NCBI GenBank assembly: GCA_903887485.1
Contig: CAISPV010000025.1
Span: 1-49,723, forward strand
Source of the DNA: an uncultured Desulfobulbaceae bacterium
Lineage (GTDB): Bacteria > Desulfobacterota > Desulfobulbia > Desulfobulbales > Desulfocapsaceae
Direction of reading: 5' to 3'
DNA: 49,723 nt
Of the stretch, positions 18,091-27,812 are shown one piece after another (position 1 is the stretch's first letter; each line of letters opens with the position of its first letter). The notes under the pieces were generated by a model. That model had not been told where the DNA came from, made no database searches, and saw only the letters and a program-made list of their open reading frames with translations. A program made the position numbers and the translations under genes.

Positions 18091-18873
18091 TTACGACCTC
18101 TGCTGTTTAAGAAATTCACTGGCCAGATCCATATAAGCCGTTGCTCCACTTGAGCGGATATCATATTCAAGAATGGTTTGACCATGACTTGGGCATTCAC
18201 TGAGCCGGACATTTCGAGGAATCACTGTCTTGAAAACCTGATTGCCAAAGTGTTTAGCGACCTCATCTGCGACCTGATAAGTCAGCTTATTGCGTTTATC
18301 GTACATAGTAAGGAGAAGTCCTTCAATAAAAAGCTCTTTATTGAAGACTTTTTTGACAGAACGGATGGTTTTGACAAGTTGATCAAGGCCCTCCAGGGCA
18401 TAGTATTCGCATTGCAATGGTATGAGCACGGAATGTGCCGCGGTCAATCCATTAACGGTGAGCAAACCAAGTGATGGAGGGCAATCAATCAAGACGTAGT
18501 CAAAGTCGTCACTAACTGTCTTGAGCATTTTTTGCAAGTTGAATTCCCTCATCTCCATGGAGATGAGTTCTATCTCGGCAGCCACAAGGTCTATATTTGA
18601 AGGGGCAAGAGAGAGATTGTTTACCTTTGTTTTTACAACGATTTCAGATAAAGGGACTCCACCCGTATAGCTGTGATAAAGGTGCCGATCAAGAGACCTT
18701 GCATGAACCCCTAGACCGCTCGAGGCATTACCTTGGGGGTCAGAATCAACAAGAAGCACTCTCTTTCTCTTTTTGGCCAATGCCGCCGCCAAATTTACCG
18801 CCGAAGTTGTTTTTCCCACTCCTCCTTTTTGATTGGCAATCGCGATTATTTTGGCTTTATTTTTTTGCTTCAT
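18091..18873 (-). CDS. parA: Chromosome-partitioning ATPase ParA/Soj
   Basis: ATPase that moves ParB-parS complexes over the nucleoid. The deviant Walker A NQKGGVGKTTSA has signature Lys16 and Lys21. DSDPQGNASSG and the Walker B region VLIDCPPSLGLLTVNGL follow. Length is 260 residues, the size of short chromosomal Soj proteins without an N-terminal HTH. GGAGG precedes the ATG at 18873. It forms a two-gene unit with parB, and a parS site lies 0.6 kb away. Confidence 0.95.
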   Translation of the reverse strand: MKQKNKAKIIAIANQKGGVGKTTSAVNLAAALAKKRKRVLLVDSDPQGNASSGLGVHARSLDRHLYHSYTGGVPLSEIVVKTKVNNLSLAPSNIDLVAAEIELISMEMREFNLQKMLKTVSDDFDYVLIDCPPSLGLLTVNGLTAAHSVLIPLQCEYYALEGLDQLVKTIRSVKKVFNKELFIEGLLLTMYDKRNKLTYQVADEVAKHFGNQVFKTVIPRNVRLSECPSHGQTILEYDIRSSGATAYMDLASEFLKQQRS

Positions 18874-19872
18874 TTTTCCTCCGAGGCCCGCACAACCTCT
18901 TGTTATTATGTGAACTTATGCTAACAGCGTAGTGTTTTTTATACATAAAATACTGCAAGAAATTCCCAAAAACAGAGGTTATGCACAGCCTTACCTCCAC
19001 TGAAAACCCCACCCACACATACGAGATGAGCACGCTCCTTATTCATCGTAGGATGATCCTACATACCATATCCATACACCCGGTCCTGCTTCCACTACTC
19101 GCAAAAAACTCTATTGGCCACAAAATAGCAGAAACAACTCGTTACTTTTACGGAAAACATCGATCAAAAAGCCAGGCCCCACCGAGGATTCACGAGACGA
19201 TCACCTAAAAAGACTATGGCGGCAAAACAACCAAGTGCATCCAGCCGCGCCTTCACGACCATCGAAAGGCACTGGGCAAACTTACTAAAAGGGGAAGAAC
19301 AACCTCACATTAAACCCAATGCGCTAGAATTACAACCCGATCGAGCGAAAGAAGAGTGATTCGACAGTGGTTCTTTTTTCTAAGCAAGTTGCCATTGTGC
19401 CAGGTTGCTGTTTTTTGTATCGTTTTTCAATTTTTTATCGTTGAATGTTAACGGCCATTCCTACTAATTTTCTCTTACCTTGAATGTTTCACGTGAAACC
19501 ATTATCGCCTCATCGACAGAGGCCGAAAAATACAACCAAAGTCATCAAAAACTTCGCTGGCCATACAATGACAAATCTCAACACACAAGCTCGGGGAGAG
19601 CAAAGATATGTTTCCCTGAAATCGTGCAAGCCATGAATTATTACTCAACCATAGATTCTTGGCTGATTTCTTTTCACTCAACGATTTTTTGAATTGAGGA
19701 TTCCACCTAGCAACAGCAGAAAACATTCCGGGGACAACTGACATTTGCGTGGGATAACCATATCACATGCAAATCTTTTGAAAGGATTGCTTGAGTTTCC
19801 TTATACAGAAAATCTCTTCTATACAAATTTTGCCTATAAAATCTTACGGTTAATAGCATTCTCACAGGGAAT
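18874..19872. other. One-kilobase intergenic region between pgi and parA
   Basis: No convincing gene on either strand. It contains the parS site (19485-19500) and one 9-mer TTATGCACA fitting the loose DnaA-box consensus near 18976; no cluster of DnaA boxes is visible, so an origin call is not supported. A 47-codon plus-strand frame (19216-19359, product starting MAAKQPSASSRAFTTIERHW) lacks a good ribosome-binding site and stays doubtful. AT-rich runs lie at 19380-19450. The usual rsmG/mnmG neighbours of parAB are absent. Confidence 0.6.
19485..19500. promoter_or_regulatory. parS centromere site
   Basis: TGTTTCACGTGAAACC matches the bacterial parS consensus TGTTTCACGTGAAACA at 15 of 16 positions and keeps the invariant GTTTCACGTGAAAC core. 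It lies in the non-coding stretch upstream of parAB, where origin-proximal parS sites are expected, and would be bound by the adjacent ParB. Confidence 0.88.
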
Positions 19873-21483
19873 CTATTTAACCGTCATCCTTGATATTCGC
19901 AACAAGGCCATTTCCACTGCAGAATCACCTTCACTGCCTTTCTGCACCTCCTGCATGAGGGCAAGCACTCGACTGGCAAGCACCTTCCCAAGCTGCACTC
20001 CTTCCTGATCAAACGAGTTGATATTCCAACAAAATCCCTGAAAAACGATTTTGGCCTCATACAGTGCAAGAAGGGCCCCCATAATCTTGGGAGTCAGCCT
20101 GTCGGCAAGCAGAATCAAGTTAGGACGATTTCCTGGAAATTTCTTGTTAGGATTCTCGTTTTCCTGCCCCCTGGCCATTGCCAGAGACTGGGCCAGAAGA
20201 TTCGCCACCAGTTTCTGCTGGGATGTACTTCCTTCAATCTCCAGATCTTCCTCGTACTGACTCTGCCGAAAGCCAATGAACTCAACCGGCACAATCTCTG
20301 TCCCCTGATGCAGCAACTGATAAAATGCGTGCTGTCCGTTTGTCCCTGGCTCACCCCAGAGGATCGGACCGGTCTTGAGATGCACCGACTCTCCATATCG
20401 CGATACCGACTTGCCATTGGATTCCATATCACACTGCTGCAGATGGGCAGCGAATCTATGCAAAGCCTGACTGTAAGAAAGGACGGCGACAGTCGAAGCC
20501 CCGAGAAAGCTATGATTCCAGATCCCCAGCATCGCCAGCAAGAGAGGCAGATTCCGTCGCATTTCCGGTTCCTCCGCAGTTTCATCCATTGAGGAGGCGC
20601 CTTCAAGGAACTCCTGCACCCACTCAAATCCCAAGGCAAAACCGAGCATAACCACTCCTACCATTGAGGTTGAGCTGTATCTGCCACCGATAGAATCAAA
20701 CATATAAAAAGAGCGGAGATACCTGGTCGGATTATCCATGGGGCTTCCCTCACCGGTCACCGCAAGACAATGCCTGGCTGGGTCAAGCCCTTGTGCTGTA
20801 TAGGCCCTTCTGATCAAGGCCTCATTGGTCAAGGTTTCGAGAGTGGTGCCGCTCTTGGACACAACATTGACAAGGGTTGTGGCCAGATTAACCCGGCGCA
20901 GCACGACCGCCGCGTCATCAGGATCAACATTGGATACAAAAAAGACCTGCCGCCCCGGCCTCCCATAAACACGCAAGGCCTCATACACTGAACGCGGGCC
21001 AAGATCTGAGCCTCCAATACCCACATGGATCATGGTGTCGAAGGGATGCCCTTGCGCATTAACCAGAGTGCCATCGTCCAAATCATCAAGAAACGCCTTC
21101 AGCCTTGCAATCTCGCTTCTGGCTTGTCCGGACGCGTTTGGCTCTACCGGACTCTCGGTAAACAGATCCCGACAAGCAGTGTGCAGAACCTGACGTTCCT
21201 CAGAGGGAAAGCCATGAATACGATTCATGACCGCGCCCCGGCGCATCTGCCGAAACTGCTCTATCAGTTTACACTGATCGGCCAGTTGCTGCAGCCCGTC
21301 CAGCACCTCATCATTCACCCGCTGCATAGCATAAAGCAGATCAATCCCTGCCGCAGAACAGCAATATTGCCGTATCCTTGCCAGGCTCAACGCCTCAGGG
21401 GACGCAAGATCAAAGGGCTGTTGGGCCAGCCCTACAAGATGCTGATACACGGGTACATCTGTCAACGCCTGCCATCTATCCAT
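19873..21483 (-). CDS. pgi: Glucose-6-phosphate isomerase
   Basis: Interconverts glucose-6-phosphate and fructose-6-phosphate in the cytoplasm. The PGI signature DSIGGRYSSTSMVG is present, with the phosphate-binding SKSGTTLETLTNEA and the C-terminal NSFDQEGVQLGK region. Length, 536 residues, is close to the long form of the family. Rpe is the next gene upstream (48 bp) and a transaldolase lies at 3 kb, so several sugar-phosphate enzymes are near each other. No terminator is obvious after its stop. Confidence 0.95.
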   Translation of the reverse strand: MDRWQALTDVPVYQHLVGLAQQPFDLASPEALSLARIRQYCCSAAGIDLLYAMQRVNDEVLDGLQQLADQCKLIEQFRQMRRGAVMNRIHGFPSEERQVLHTACRDLFTESPVEPNASGQARSEIARLKAFLDDLDDGTLVNAQGHPFDTMIHVGIGGSDLGPRSVYEALRVYGRPGRQVFFVSNVDPDDAAVVLRRVNLATTLVNVVSKSGTTLETLTNEALIRRAYTAQGLDPARHCLAVTGEGSPMDNPTRYLRSFYMFDSIGGRYSSTSMVGVVMLGFALGFEWVQEFLEGASSMDETAEEPEMRRNLPLLLAMLGIWNHSFLGASTVAVLSYSQALHRFAAHLQQCDMESNGKSVSRYGESVHLKTGPILWGEPGTNGQHAFYQLLHQGTEIVPVEFIGFRQSQYEEDLEIEGSTSQQKLVANLLAQSLAMARGQENENPNKKFPGNRPNLILLADRLTPKIMGALLALYEAKIVFQGFCWNINSFDQEGVQLGKVLASRVLALMQEVQKGSEGDSAVEMALLRISRMTVK

Positions 21484-21531
21484 CGCTTACCTCATTTATA
21501 CGGGGATATTGTGCCAGCTTTCTAATCGAGG

Positions 21532-22221
21532 CTATTCACCTCTTGTTCTTCTTTTGCTGCCGGCCTCGGCCAACTCGCGCATTTCCTTGATCTCTGCCTG
21601 GTAATCCGCTCGGCCATAGATCGCTGAACCAGCAACGAAGATATTAGCCCCAGCCTCAGCCACTTCACCAATAGTTACCGGACTGATCCCGCCATCAATC
21701 TCAATACCAACCGTAAGTCCCAGATCATCAATACGTTTTTTCAACTGACTGATCTTGCGCAGGGTGGACCGGATAAAAGACTGCCCGCCAAATCCGGGGT
21801 TCACACTCATGAGCATCACCAGATCCACCTCTTCCAGGATAAAATCAAGCGTCTCCAAGGGGGTGGCTGGATTCAAAACCACACCTGCCTTCTTCCCCAG
21901 CTCCCGAATACGAGACACAGTCCGGTGCAGATGAGGACAAGCCTCCACATGCACGGTAATCCAGTCAGCACCAGCCTCCGCAAACGACTCAAGATAGCGG
22001 TCCGCATTCTCAATCATCAAATGCACATCAACAACCCTAGCCGTTACCTGGCGTACAGCCTTAACCACCAGTGGACCAATAGTGATATTGGGAACAAAAT
22101 GGCCATCCATAACATCCACATGGATCACTTCAGCCCCAGCCTGATCAACGGCACGGATTTCATCTCCCAAACGGGAAAAATCAGCTGACAATATGGATGG
22201 CGCAAATTGAATTTCCTGCAT
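21532..22221 (-). CDS. rpe: Ribulose-phosphate 3-epimerase
   Basis: Converts ribulose-5-phosphate to xylulose-5-phosphate in the pentose phosphate pathway. A TIM barrel with the metal-site motifs HVDVMDGHFVPN and VDVHLMIEN, then MSVNPGFGGQ and IDGGI is seen. The ATG at 22221 with AGAGG five bases upstream is preferred to the GTG at 22257 that overlaps dprA; it gives 229 residues starting MQEIQFAPSILSADF, the usual start of the family. Confidence 0.95.
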   Translation of the reverse strand: MQEIQFAPSILSADFSRLGDEIRAVDQAGAEVIHVDVMDGHFVPNITIGPLVVKAVRQVTARVVDVHLMIENADRYLESFAEAGADWITVHVEACPHLHRTVSRIRELGKKAGVVLNPATPLETLDFILEEVDLVMLMSVNPGFGGQSFIRSTLRKISQLKKRIDDLGLTVGIEIDGGISPVTIGEVAEAGANIFVAGSAIYGRADYQAEIKEMRELAEAGSKRRTRGE

Positions 22222-22253
22222 ACCTGCCTCTTCTGAGTGTTCTGTTTCTCTCT

Positions 22254-23375
22254 TCACTCTTTCCTCTCCCTGACAACCCGACGGACCTCATCACCTGGCA
22301 GCATCTCCACCAAACCCTCCAACTCCAAAAAAAGCAGGAACTCAGCCACCCGCCCTGAACTCAAACCAGACACAGCAATGAGCGTGTCACGTTTCATGGC
22401 ATACGGCTCGATCTTTTCCAGCAAGGCAAGGGACGCGGGATCAAGACTTACAAGCTTGCTCTCCACCCCCGAATCTCCAGTATGCGCGCCTTGCAGCCCT
22501 GGACAAAGAGGGAGTTCTTCAAGAATATCCTCGGCTGAAATGACCAGCTTGGCCCCCTGTTGCAACAGCCAGTGCGCCCCGGCGCTTTTAAAAGAATCAA
22601 CCTGCCCGGGCACGGCAAAGACATCCCTCCCTTCGTCAAGAGCAAGCTCCGCCGTAATCAGAGAGCCGGACTTGCGTGCCGCCTCAACCACTACCACCCC
22701 ATAACTCATTCCGGAAATAATACGATTTCGAGCCGGAAAACGAAAGCCTTCCGGGGTGGTTCCCAAGGGATACTCGGTCACCAGAAGCCCAGCGCCTTGA
22801 ATCTGTTCATACAAACGACTGTTCTGCTGCGGATAGATCACATCCAGTCCACAACCCAGGACTGCAATGGTGGCCCCGGAAGCTGACAACGCACCCGCAT
22901 GAGCCTCAGCATCTATCCCGAGCGCCAGACCAGAGACCACTGTTACTCCCCGGGCCGCCAGATCTCGGGCCAAGGTAGAGGCAATTCGACGGCCATAACT
23001 GGTTGCCGCCCGAGAACCGACAATTGCCACACAACACGTGCCAAGAAGCTCAATCCTGCCCAAAACATAGAGAACCGGGGGTGGGGAATTCGTCTGACGC
23101 AGCAAGGAAGGATAACGCGGATCATCAAGACAGATGGCTTGCGCTCCAAGCCCGACAAGGCGCTCCAGCTCTTGTTCACCCCTGTTCCGTACTTCATCTC
23201 CATCTGACAAGCCCAAAAGAGCTTCCGACCGTATTCCGGCAACCTGTGATCGTTCTTTGGCCGAGGCCAGCAGGACGCCATCCGGGCCATCAAAACAGTC
23301 GACAAGACGCCTCAATCCAGTCACCCCCAACCCCGGAACCAGGCTCAAGCTCACCCAATCAAGGATATCAGCCAT
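22254..23375 (-). CDS. dprA: DNA-processing protein DprA/Smf
   Basis: Loads RecA on single-stranded DNA taken up in transformation. An N-terminal helix-hairpin-helix-like segment (SLVPGLGVTGLRRL) precedes the Rossmann-like core with VAIVGSRAATSYGRR, VSGLALGIDAEAH and FPARNRIISGMS. A C-terminal winged-helix-like part (LSSGRVAEFLLFLELEGLV) ends the 373-residue product. The ATG at 23375 has AAGGGG at good spacing, whereas the GTG six bases earlier touches it. DprA is widespread even in species not known to be competent. Confidence 0.92.
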   Translation of the reverse strand: MADILDWVSLSLVPGLGVTGLRRLVDCFDGPDGVLLASAKERSQVAGIRSEALLGLSDGDEVRNRGEQELERLVGLGAQAICLDDPRYPSLLRQTNSPPPVLYVLGRIELLGTCCVAIVGSRAATSYGRRIASTLARDLAARGVTVVSGLALGIDAEAHAGALSASGATIAVLGCGLDVIYPQQNSRLYEQIQGAGLLVTEYPLGTTPEGFRFPARNRIISGMSYGVVVVEAARKSGSLITAELALDEGRDVFAVPGQVDSFKSAGAHWLLQQGAKLVISAEDILEELPLCPGLQGAHTGDSGVESKLVSLDPASLALLEKIEPYAMKRDTLIAVSGLSSGRVAEFLLFLELEGLVEMLPGDEVRRVVRERKE

Positions 23376-23471
23376 ACTCACCCCTTGTTACAGTGCAAAA
23401 AGGCTAAATTTTCTTGGTAAAAAATGAAAGAAGAAGACAGAAAAACATTCCCATAGACACATGACCGGCTA

Positions 23472-25118
23472 TTAATCGGTCATAAATACCCGCAACTCAT
23501 CCAGGCGCGAAGGATGTTTCAGTTTTTGTATTGCCTGGGCCTCAATCTGACGAATCCTCTCTCTGGTAACCGCAAAACATTTCCCCACCTCTTCCAAGGT
23601 ATGATCGCAACTCACGTCGATACCGTATCGCATCTGGAGAACCTTGGCCTCGCGTGCGGAAAGGGACGACATCACCCGGCAGAGACATTCTTTAAGTGAG
23701 TCAACCATAGAGGATTGATCAGGACCAATAGCGCCGCAATCTTCAATAAAATCAGAAAGAAACGATTCTTCATCAGCTCCTACCGGCGTATCCAGAGAAA
23801 CGGCATCTTTGGCCGTTTTCAGCGCTGTCTTGATTTTTGCAACATCACAACCAAGCTGTTCCGCCATCTCCTCAGGACTTGGCTCCCTGTTTTCTACGCG
23901 TATAAAATCTCTGGTCACGCGCAACAAGCGGTTGATCGTCTCGATCATATGCACCGGCAAACGGATAGTGCGCCCCTGATCGGCAATGCCACGGGTAATA
24001 GCCTGACGAATCCACCAGGTGGCATAGGTGCTGAACTTGTACCCCCGATGGTAATCAAATTTCTCAACGGCCTTCATCAGACCGATATTCCCCTCTTGAA
24101 TAAGATCAGGAAACTGCAGGCCACGATTAAAAAATTTCTTGGCAACCGAGACCACCAGACGTAAATTTGCCCGCACCAGTGATTCTTTGGCATATTTGAC
24201 GGTCTCCCGAGCTGATTCTATCTCATGCAGAGTCGCGTGCAAGGCCCGATAACCAAAACCAAGCCCCTCACGCATCTGTCGACCTACTTTTTTCTCAAGC
24301 TCCAAAGGACTGAGTTCCAGCTCCTCCTGGCCTGCCGCCGCCAGCTTATACTCCTGCATCACCTGCGCCCGAACCAGGCGAAAGCGTTTTGCCAGATCAT
24401 CCAGGCCAGCGGCAATGCCATTGATACAACGAGGACAAATGAGCCTGTCCTGAAAGATCTCTGTTATTTTTGTCCCTCTATCAAGGATCTGTTGATAGAT
24501 CTCCCTATCTTCGTCAGAGCCATCAGCACAACCAAGAAAACTCTGCCGCAACCGCTCTCTCTCCTGTTCAAGCTCAGTAGCCCTTGCGACCCGGTCGATA
24601 AACTCATCCTGTGCCTGGGCAATAATATCATGCTGATCATCAGGGATTCCCTTTAATGCCTGAAAGATCTTGATCCGACCAGCCTGCAGCTCCTTCGCCA
24701 CTGTCTGCAGAGCGGGAATAGCCAAAGGAGTTGCCAGCACCGCCCGCTGGACACGATACATCCCCTCTTCCATCATCCGCGCCAGCGCCAGCTCCTCTTC
24801 GTGGCTGAGCAGGGTCATGGTGCCCATCTCCCGCAAATAGATATTCATGGGATCAACGGTATGACAACCCTGCCCAGGCGAACACCCGGCAAGATGGCAT
24901 CCATCGTCTTCCTCCAGATCTACCGAGAAATCATCAATGCCATCATCGTCTTTCGCCACAACTCCTTGGAGTCCATCCACCCATTCACCAGAAAGCGAAT
25001 GTTTTTCCAGAACAAAACCACCGGTGATTTCTGCAAGATCAAAGGCATCATCTTCCAGCAGATTATCTCCATTTAGTACCCCTGGCTCGTGCTTATCAAA
25101 ATCTTCATCCCCAGCCAT
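23472..25118 (-). CDS. rpoD: RNA polymerase primary sigma factor RpoD
   Basis: Housekeeping sigma factor. Region 1.2 ([16 protein letters not shown]), a long non-conserved insert, region 2 ([28 protein letters not shown]), region 3 and region 4 ([21 protein letters not shown]) are all present. GGAGG precedes the ATG at 25118; 548 residues. The roughly 85 residues before region 1.2 are very acidic and carry [12 protein letters not shown] instead of a recognisable region 1.1, and the insert holds another CPRC pair. Its position after dnaG is the classic macromolecular-synthesis arrangement and supports the primary-sigma assignment over an RpoS-like one. Confidence 0.93.
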   Translation of the reverse strand: MAGDEDFDKHEPGVLNGDNLLEDDAFDLAEITGGFVLEKHSLSGEWVDGLQGVVAKDDDGIDDFSVDLEEDDGCHLAGCSPGQGCHTVDPMNIYLREMGTMTLLSHEEELALARMMEEGMYRVQRAVLATPLAIPALQTVAKELQAGRIKIFQALKGIPDDQHDIIAQAQDEFIDRVARATELEQERERLRQSFLGCADGSDEDREIYQQILDRGTKITEIFQDRLICPRCINGIAAGLDDLAKRFRLVRAQVMQEYKLAAAGQEELELSPLELEKKVGRQMREGLGFGYRALHATLHEIESARETVKYAKESLVRANLRLVVSVAKKFFNRGLQFPDLIQEGNIGLMKAVEKFDYHRGYKFSTYATWWIRQAITRGIADQGRTIRLPVHMIETINRLLRVTRDFIRVENREPSPEEMAEQLGCDVAKIKTALKTAKDAVSLDTPVGADEESFLSDFIEDCGAIGPDQSSMVDSLKECLCRVMSSLSAREAKVLQMRYGIDVSCDHTLEEVGKCFAVTRERIRQIEAQAIQKLKHPSRLDELRVFMTD

Positions 25119-25212
25119 AAATCCCCCCTCCCGAGATTCCACGTCCTTATGTCAAGGAAAAAACAGGATATCCCCTCTCTTGCAACAAAATCACATAGTT
25201 CTCAGCTATGGC

Positions 25213-25240
25213 ACTATAGCAAGAAAAAATTATAAATCAA
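25213..25240 (-). promoter_or_regulatory. Sigma-70 promoter of rpoD
   Basis: In the 216-bp dnaG-rpoD gap, the minus strand has TTGATT (25235-25240), a 16-bp spacer and TATAGT (25213-25218), about 95 bp before the rpoD start. It would allow rpoD expression apart from dnaG. A short CATAG/CTATG inverted repeat follows it and may be fortuitous. Confidence 0.6.
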
Positions 25241-25334
25241 TAAGTTATTGAAAAGAGGAAGAGTTAAACTTCGCCCCCTCAAATTATTATTAGCATAAAC
25301 ACAAACACTGATTCCAAGTCATTTCCCCAACCGC

Positions 25335-27194
25335 TTACTCCAATGCCTGCAACTCTTTATTGATCTCGATCAACTTATTCTGAAGCAACGACAACTCATC
25401 CTCATCCAGTGGCGCCTCCATCTCCACAATCAACTTTCTCGACATCTCCAGTAACTCCTCTTTTTTCAGCCAGAGCAACAGCTCGGCCAACTCTTCTTCA
25501 GTCCCTGAAAAATGGCCGATCTCAGAAGCAGCAGGTGAGGCAGCCAACAAGATCTCTGCAACCAGGGTCCGTTCTTCTCCTTCGGGCAAGGCGGCAAGCA
25601 GCTCCTCGGGCTCAAACTCCCGTCCCTTGGCGTGCAGGGCCGCAAGCTGCAGAAACAAGACCTCCCCCACACTGGCGGCCAGCCTTTGTCTCAGGCCCGA
25701 CTGTTCCAGCCTCAAAAAATGGGCAGGATAGAGTACCATATGGGCGACCAGACGTTTCTGGGCACCATTGAGCCTGATCCGCTCTTTTCCTTCCTGGGAA
25801 AAACGGTTCGATTCCCTTGCTTGTGTGCCTGCCGGATATGGCTGCTCCAGGGATCGCCCCAACGGCAGAGTACCCGCAGGCGAAACTAACTGGGAATGGT
25901 CTGCGAGAAGCTCGCTCAACTGCTGCGCCGGAATCCCCAGTTTCTCACTGAAATGAGCAATCACCACCGAACGCTGCAACGGAGATGCCGCCGCTTGCAC
26001 CAAGGGCCGCAGCTCTTCCACGATTTTCCTTTTTCCATCAAGGGTAAGACCGTGCTCTTCGATCAGTTTGGCCAGCGCGAACTCGGCAAGCGGGGTCGCG
26101 GCATCCAGCAACCGCTCCAACTGTTCCAGACCCTTTTCGCGAATAAAAGTGTCTGGATCATGCCCTGAGGGCAGCAATGCCACCTTGGCGCTCATCTGTT
26201 CGGCCAGGAACAGGGGCACCGCCCGGATCGCCGCCTTGACCCCGGCCGCATCCCCGTCAAAAAGCAGGATCGCATTTTCCGCATAATGGCGCAACAGCTT
26301 CAACTGGGGCCGGGTCAAGGCAGTGCCAAGCGGCGCAACTACATTGGGACAACCATGAACCACCAACGAGACCAGGTCAAAATTCCCCTCCACCAGCACC
26401 ACCCGCTGCCGGGAACGGATCTCGGCGGCCTGCTGGAAAAGCCCCAGCAGCAACCGGCTCTTGTCAAAGACCAGACTCTCCGGGGAGTTCATATACTTGG
26501 GCTGACCATCCCCGACAATGCGTCCGCCAAAACCGCTGATCCTCCCCTTGGGGTCAAAGATAGGAAAAAGGATCCGGTCGCGGAAACGATCATAGGTGCC
26601 GCCCTTGTCATTTCTCACCAGAAGCCCCACCGCCTCGGCCGCCGCGCTCTCCTCACCCTGCAACCCGGCGCCAAGGAAATTCCAGCCGGCGCTTTCAACA
26701 GCCGGTGCATATCCTAACTGAAATTTCTCTTGAATAGCTAAGGGGATGCCGCGCCGTTCGAGATACGCCCGCGCTGAGGCCGCGCCTTTGCCCTGTAACA
26801 GATACTCCCGGAACAGACGGGCCGCCTTGGCATTAACATCATACATCGCCTTGCGTTGCCGCTCTTTCTCCTGTTCCGCCTGCGAGTACTGCTTTTCCGG
26901 CAGCTCAATCTGATAGCGTCTGGCCAGGGTCTGAAGAGCGGTGGGGAAATCCAGGTTATGATATTTCATCACAAAGGAGAAGACATCACCGGACTCGCCA
27001 CAACCAAAACAGTGATAGAACTGCTGGCCCGGATGCACGGAAAAAGAGGGGGTTTTCTCGCCATGAAACGGACAACGCCCCAGAAACCGCGCCCCCGCTC
27101 TTTTCAGGTCAACATATTCTCCAATGACCTGGACTATATCAGCCTGCTCCTTCACCTGGGCTGTTACTGAATCGCGTGTTTCCGAATATCCCAT
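25335..27194 (-). CDS. dnaG: DNA primase
   Basis: Synthesises RNA primers at the replication fork. The N-terminal zinc ribbon is intact (C41, H44, C62, C65 in CPFHGEKTPSF and YHCFGCGES). The TOPRIM core shows VLVEGNFDLVSL and LLFDGDAAGVKA, and a C-terminal DnaB-binding helical domain fills the last 150 residues. The ATG at 27194 (619 residues) is taken over an upstream TTG, although neither has a strong ribosome-binding site. rpsU, often first in this operon, is not adjacent; a TPR lipoprotein gene is. Confidence 0.95.
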   Translation of the reverse strand: MGYSETRDSVTAQVKEQADIVQVIGEYVDLKRAGARFLGRCPFHGEKTPSFSVHPGQQFYHCFGCGESGDVFSFVMKYHNLDFPTALQTLARRYQIELPEKQYSQAEQEKERQRKAMYDVNAKAARLFREYLLQGKGAASARAYLERRGIPLAIQEKFQLGYAPAVESAGWNFLGAGLQGEESAAAEAVGLLVRNDKGGTYDRFRDRILFPIFDPKGRISGFGGRIVGDGQPKYMNSPESLVFDKSRLLLGLFQQAAEIRSRQRVVLVEGNFDLVSLVVHGCPNVVAPLGTALTRPQLKLLRHYAENAILLFDGDAAGVKAAIRAVPLFLAEQMSAKVALLPSGHDPDTFIREKGLEQLERLLDAATPLAEFALAKLIEEHGLTLDGKRKIVEELRPLVQAAASPLQRSVVIAHFSEKLGIPAQQLSELLADHSQLVSPAGTLPLGRSLEQPYPAGTQARESNRFSQEGKERIRLNGAQKRLVAHMVLYPAHFLRLEQSGLRQRLAASVGEVLFLQLAALHAKGREFEPEELLAALPEGEERTLVAEILLAASPAASEIGHFSGTEEELAELLLWLKKEELLEMSRKLIVEMEAPLDEDELSLLQNKLIEINKELQALE

Positions 27195-27228
27195 AGTGAC
27201 CAATCAATTAACGTAGTTGAAACAATCA

Positions 27229-27795
27229 TCATCCTGATTTGATCCGGGCCTGCCGCGCCTTCTCCGGCTCTCCCAGTTCCCGATAGGCCTTTTCCATCAA
27301 CAACCAGTTCTGCTGGATCAAACCATAGTCCTTACCAGCCAGGCTGTTTGACTTGATACTGAACTGGACGGCCTGCCCATAATCCTTCTGCCCAAACTTC
27401 ACCTGGGCCATTTCATGCCACAGCCGGGCATTCCTGGGCTCCACCCGCAGGGCCCGTTCCAGCGTCATTTCGGCCTGACTGAACTGACCAGTCCGCGCGC
27501 TTTGGCGGGCACTGGCAAGCAGGGTCGCCGCGGCCTTTCCTTCTTCCGGCACGGGCACGGATTCCCGGCTGACACTGGGGCCAGGCTCAGGAGCAGGAAC
27601 CGGAGCGGGAGTGGGGGCAGGCAGGGGAGAAGGGGTAGGGTGCGGAATAGGAAGCGGAGCGGGAGCTGGTCTGGTTGGCAGATCAACAGGATGCTTTACC
27701 GAACAGCCCGGCAAACACAGATTCAACACCATGAGTAAGCCAACAGTGCCGGCAATATGTCGGAAACGTCCATCGCCTGTCAACTTCATCGTCAT
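27229..27795 (-). CDS. Proline-rich TPR lipoprotein
   Basis: The ATG at 27795 with AAGG upstream gives 188 residues; the longer frame would overlap the penicillin-binding protein gene. A signal peptide ends in the lipobox CLPGC. Residues about 35-75 form a Pro-Ala-rich linker of repeated PxP steps (PAPAPLPIPHPTPSPLPAP), able to span periplasm or peptidoglycan. A C-terminal domain has two to three tetratricopeptide-like repeats (GQFSQAEMTLERALRVEP, KDYGQAVQFSIKSN). It lies 17 bp after the bifunctional PBP stop, so an accessory role for that enzyme, as played by LpoA/LpoB-type lipoproteins in other bacteria, is a reasonable inference but unproven. Confidence 0.8.
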   Translation of the reverse strand: MTMKLTGDGRFRHIAGTVGLLMVLNLCLPGCSVKHPVDLPTRPAPAPLPIPHPTPSPLPAPTPAPVPAPEPGPSVSRESVPVPEEGKAAATLLASARQSARTGQFSQAEMTLERALRVEPRNARLWHEMAQVKFGQKDYGQAVQFSIKSNSLAGKDYGLIQQNWLLMEKAYRELGEPEKARQARIKSG

Positions 27796-27812
27796 TTTAC
27801 CTTCCTTCCCGA

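Noticed and set aside
19502-19744. 80-codon minus-strand frame beside parS
   Set aside because: No good ribosome-binding site, odd composition (Ser/Phe/Cys-rich) and no similarity that I recognise.
18874-19872. Possible replication origin near parS
   Set aside because: Only one loose DnaA-box match and no dnaA, dnaN, rsmG or mnmG nearby. parS alone does not define oriC.
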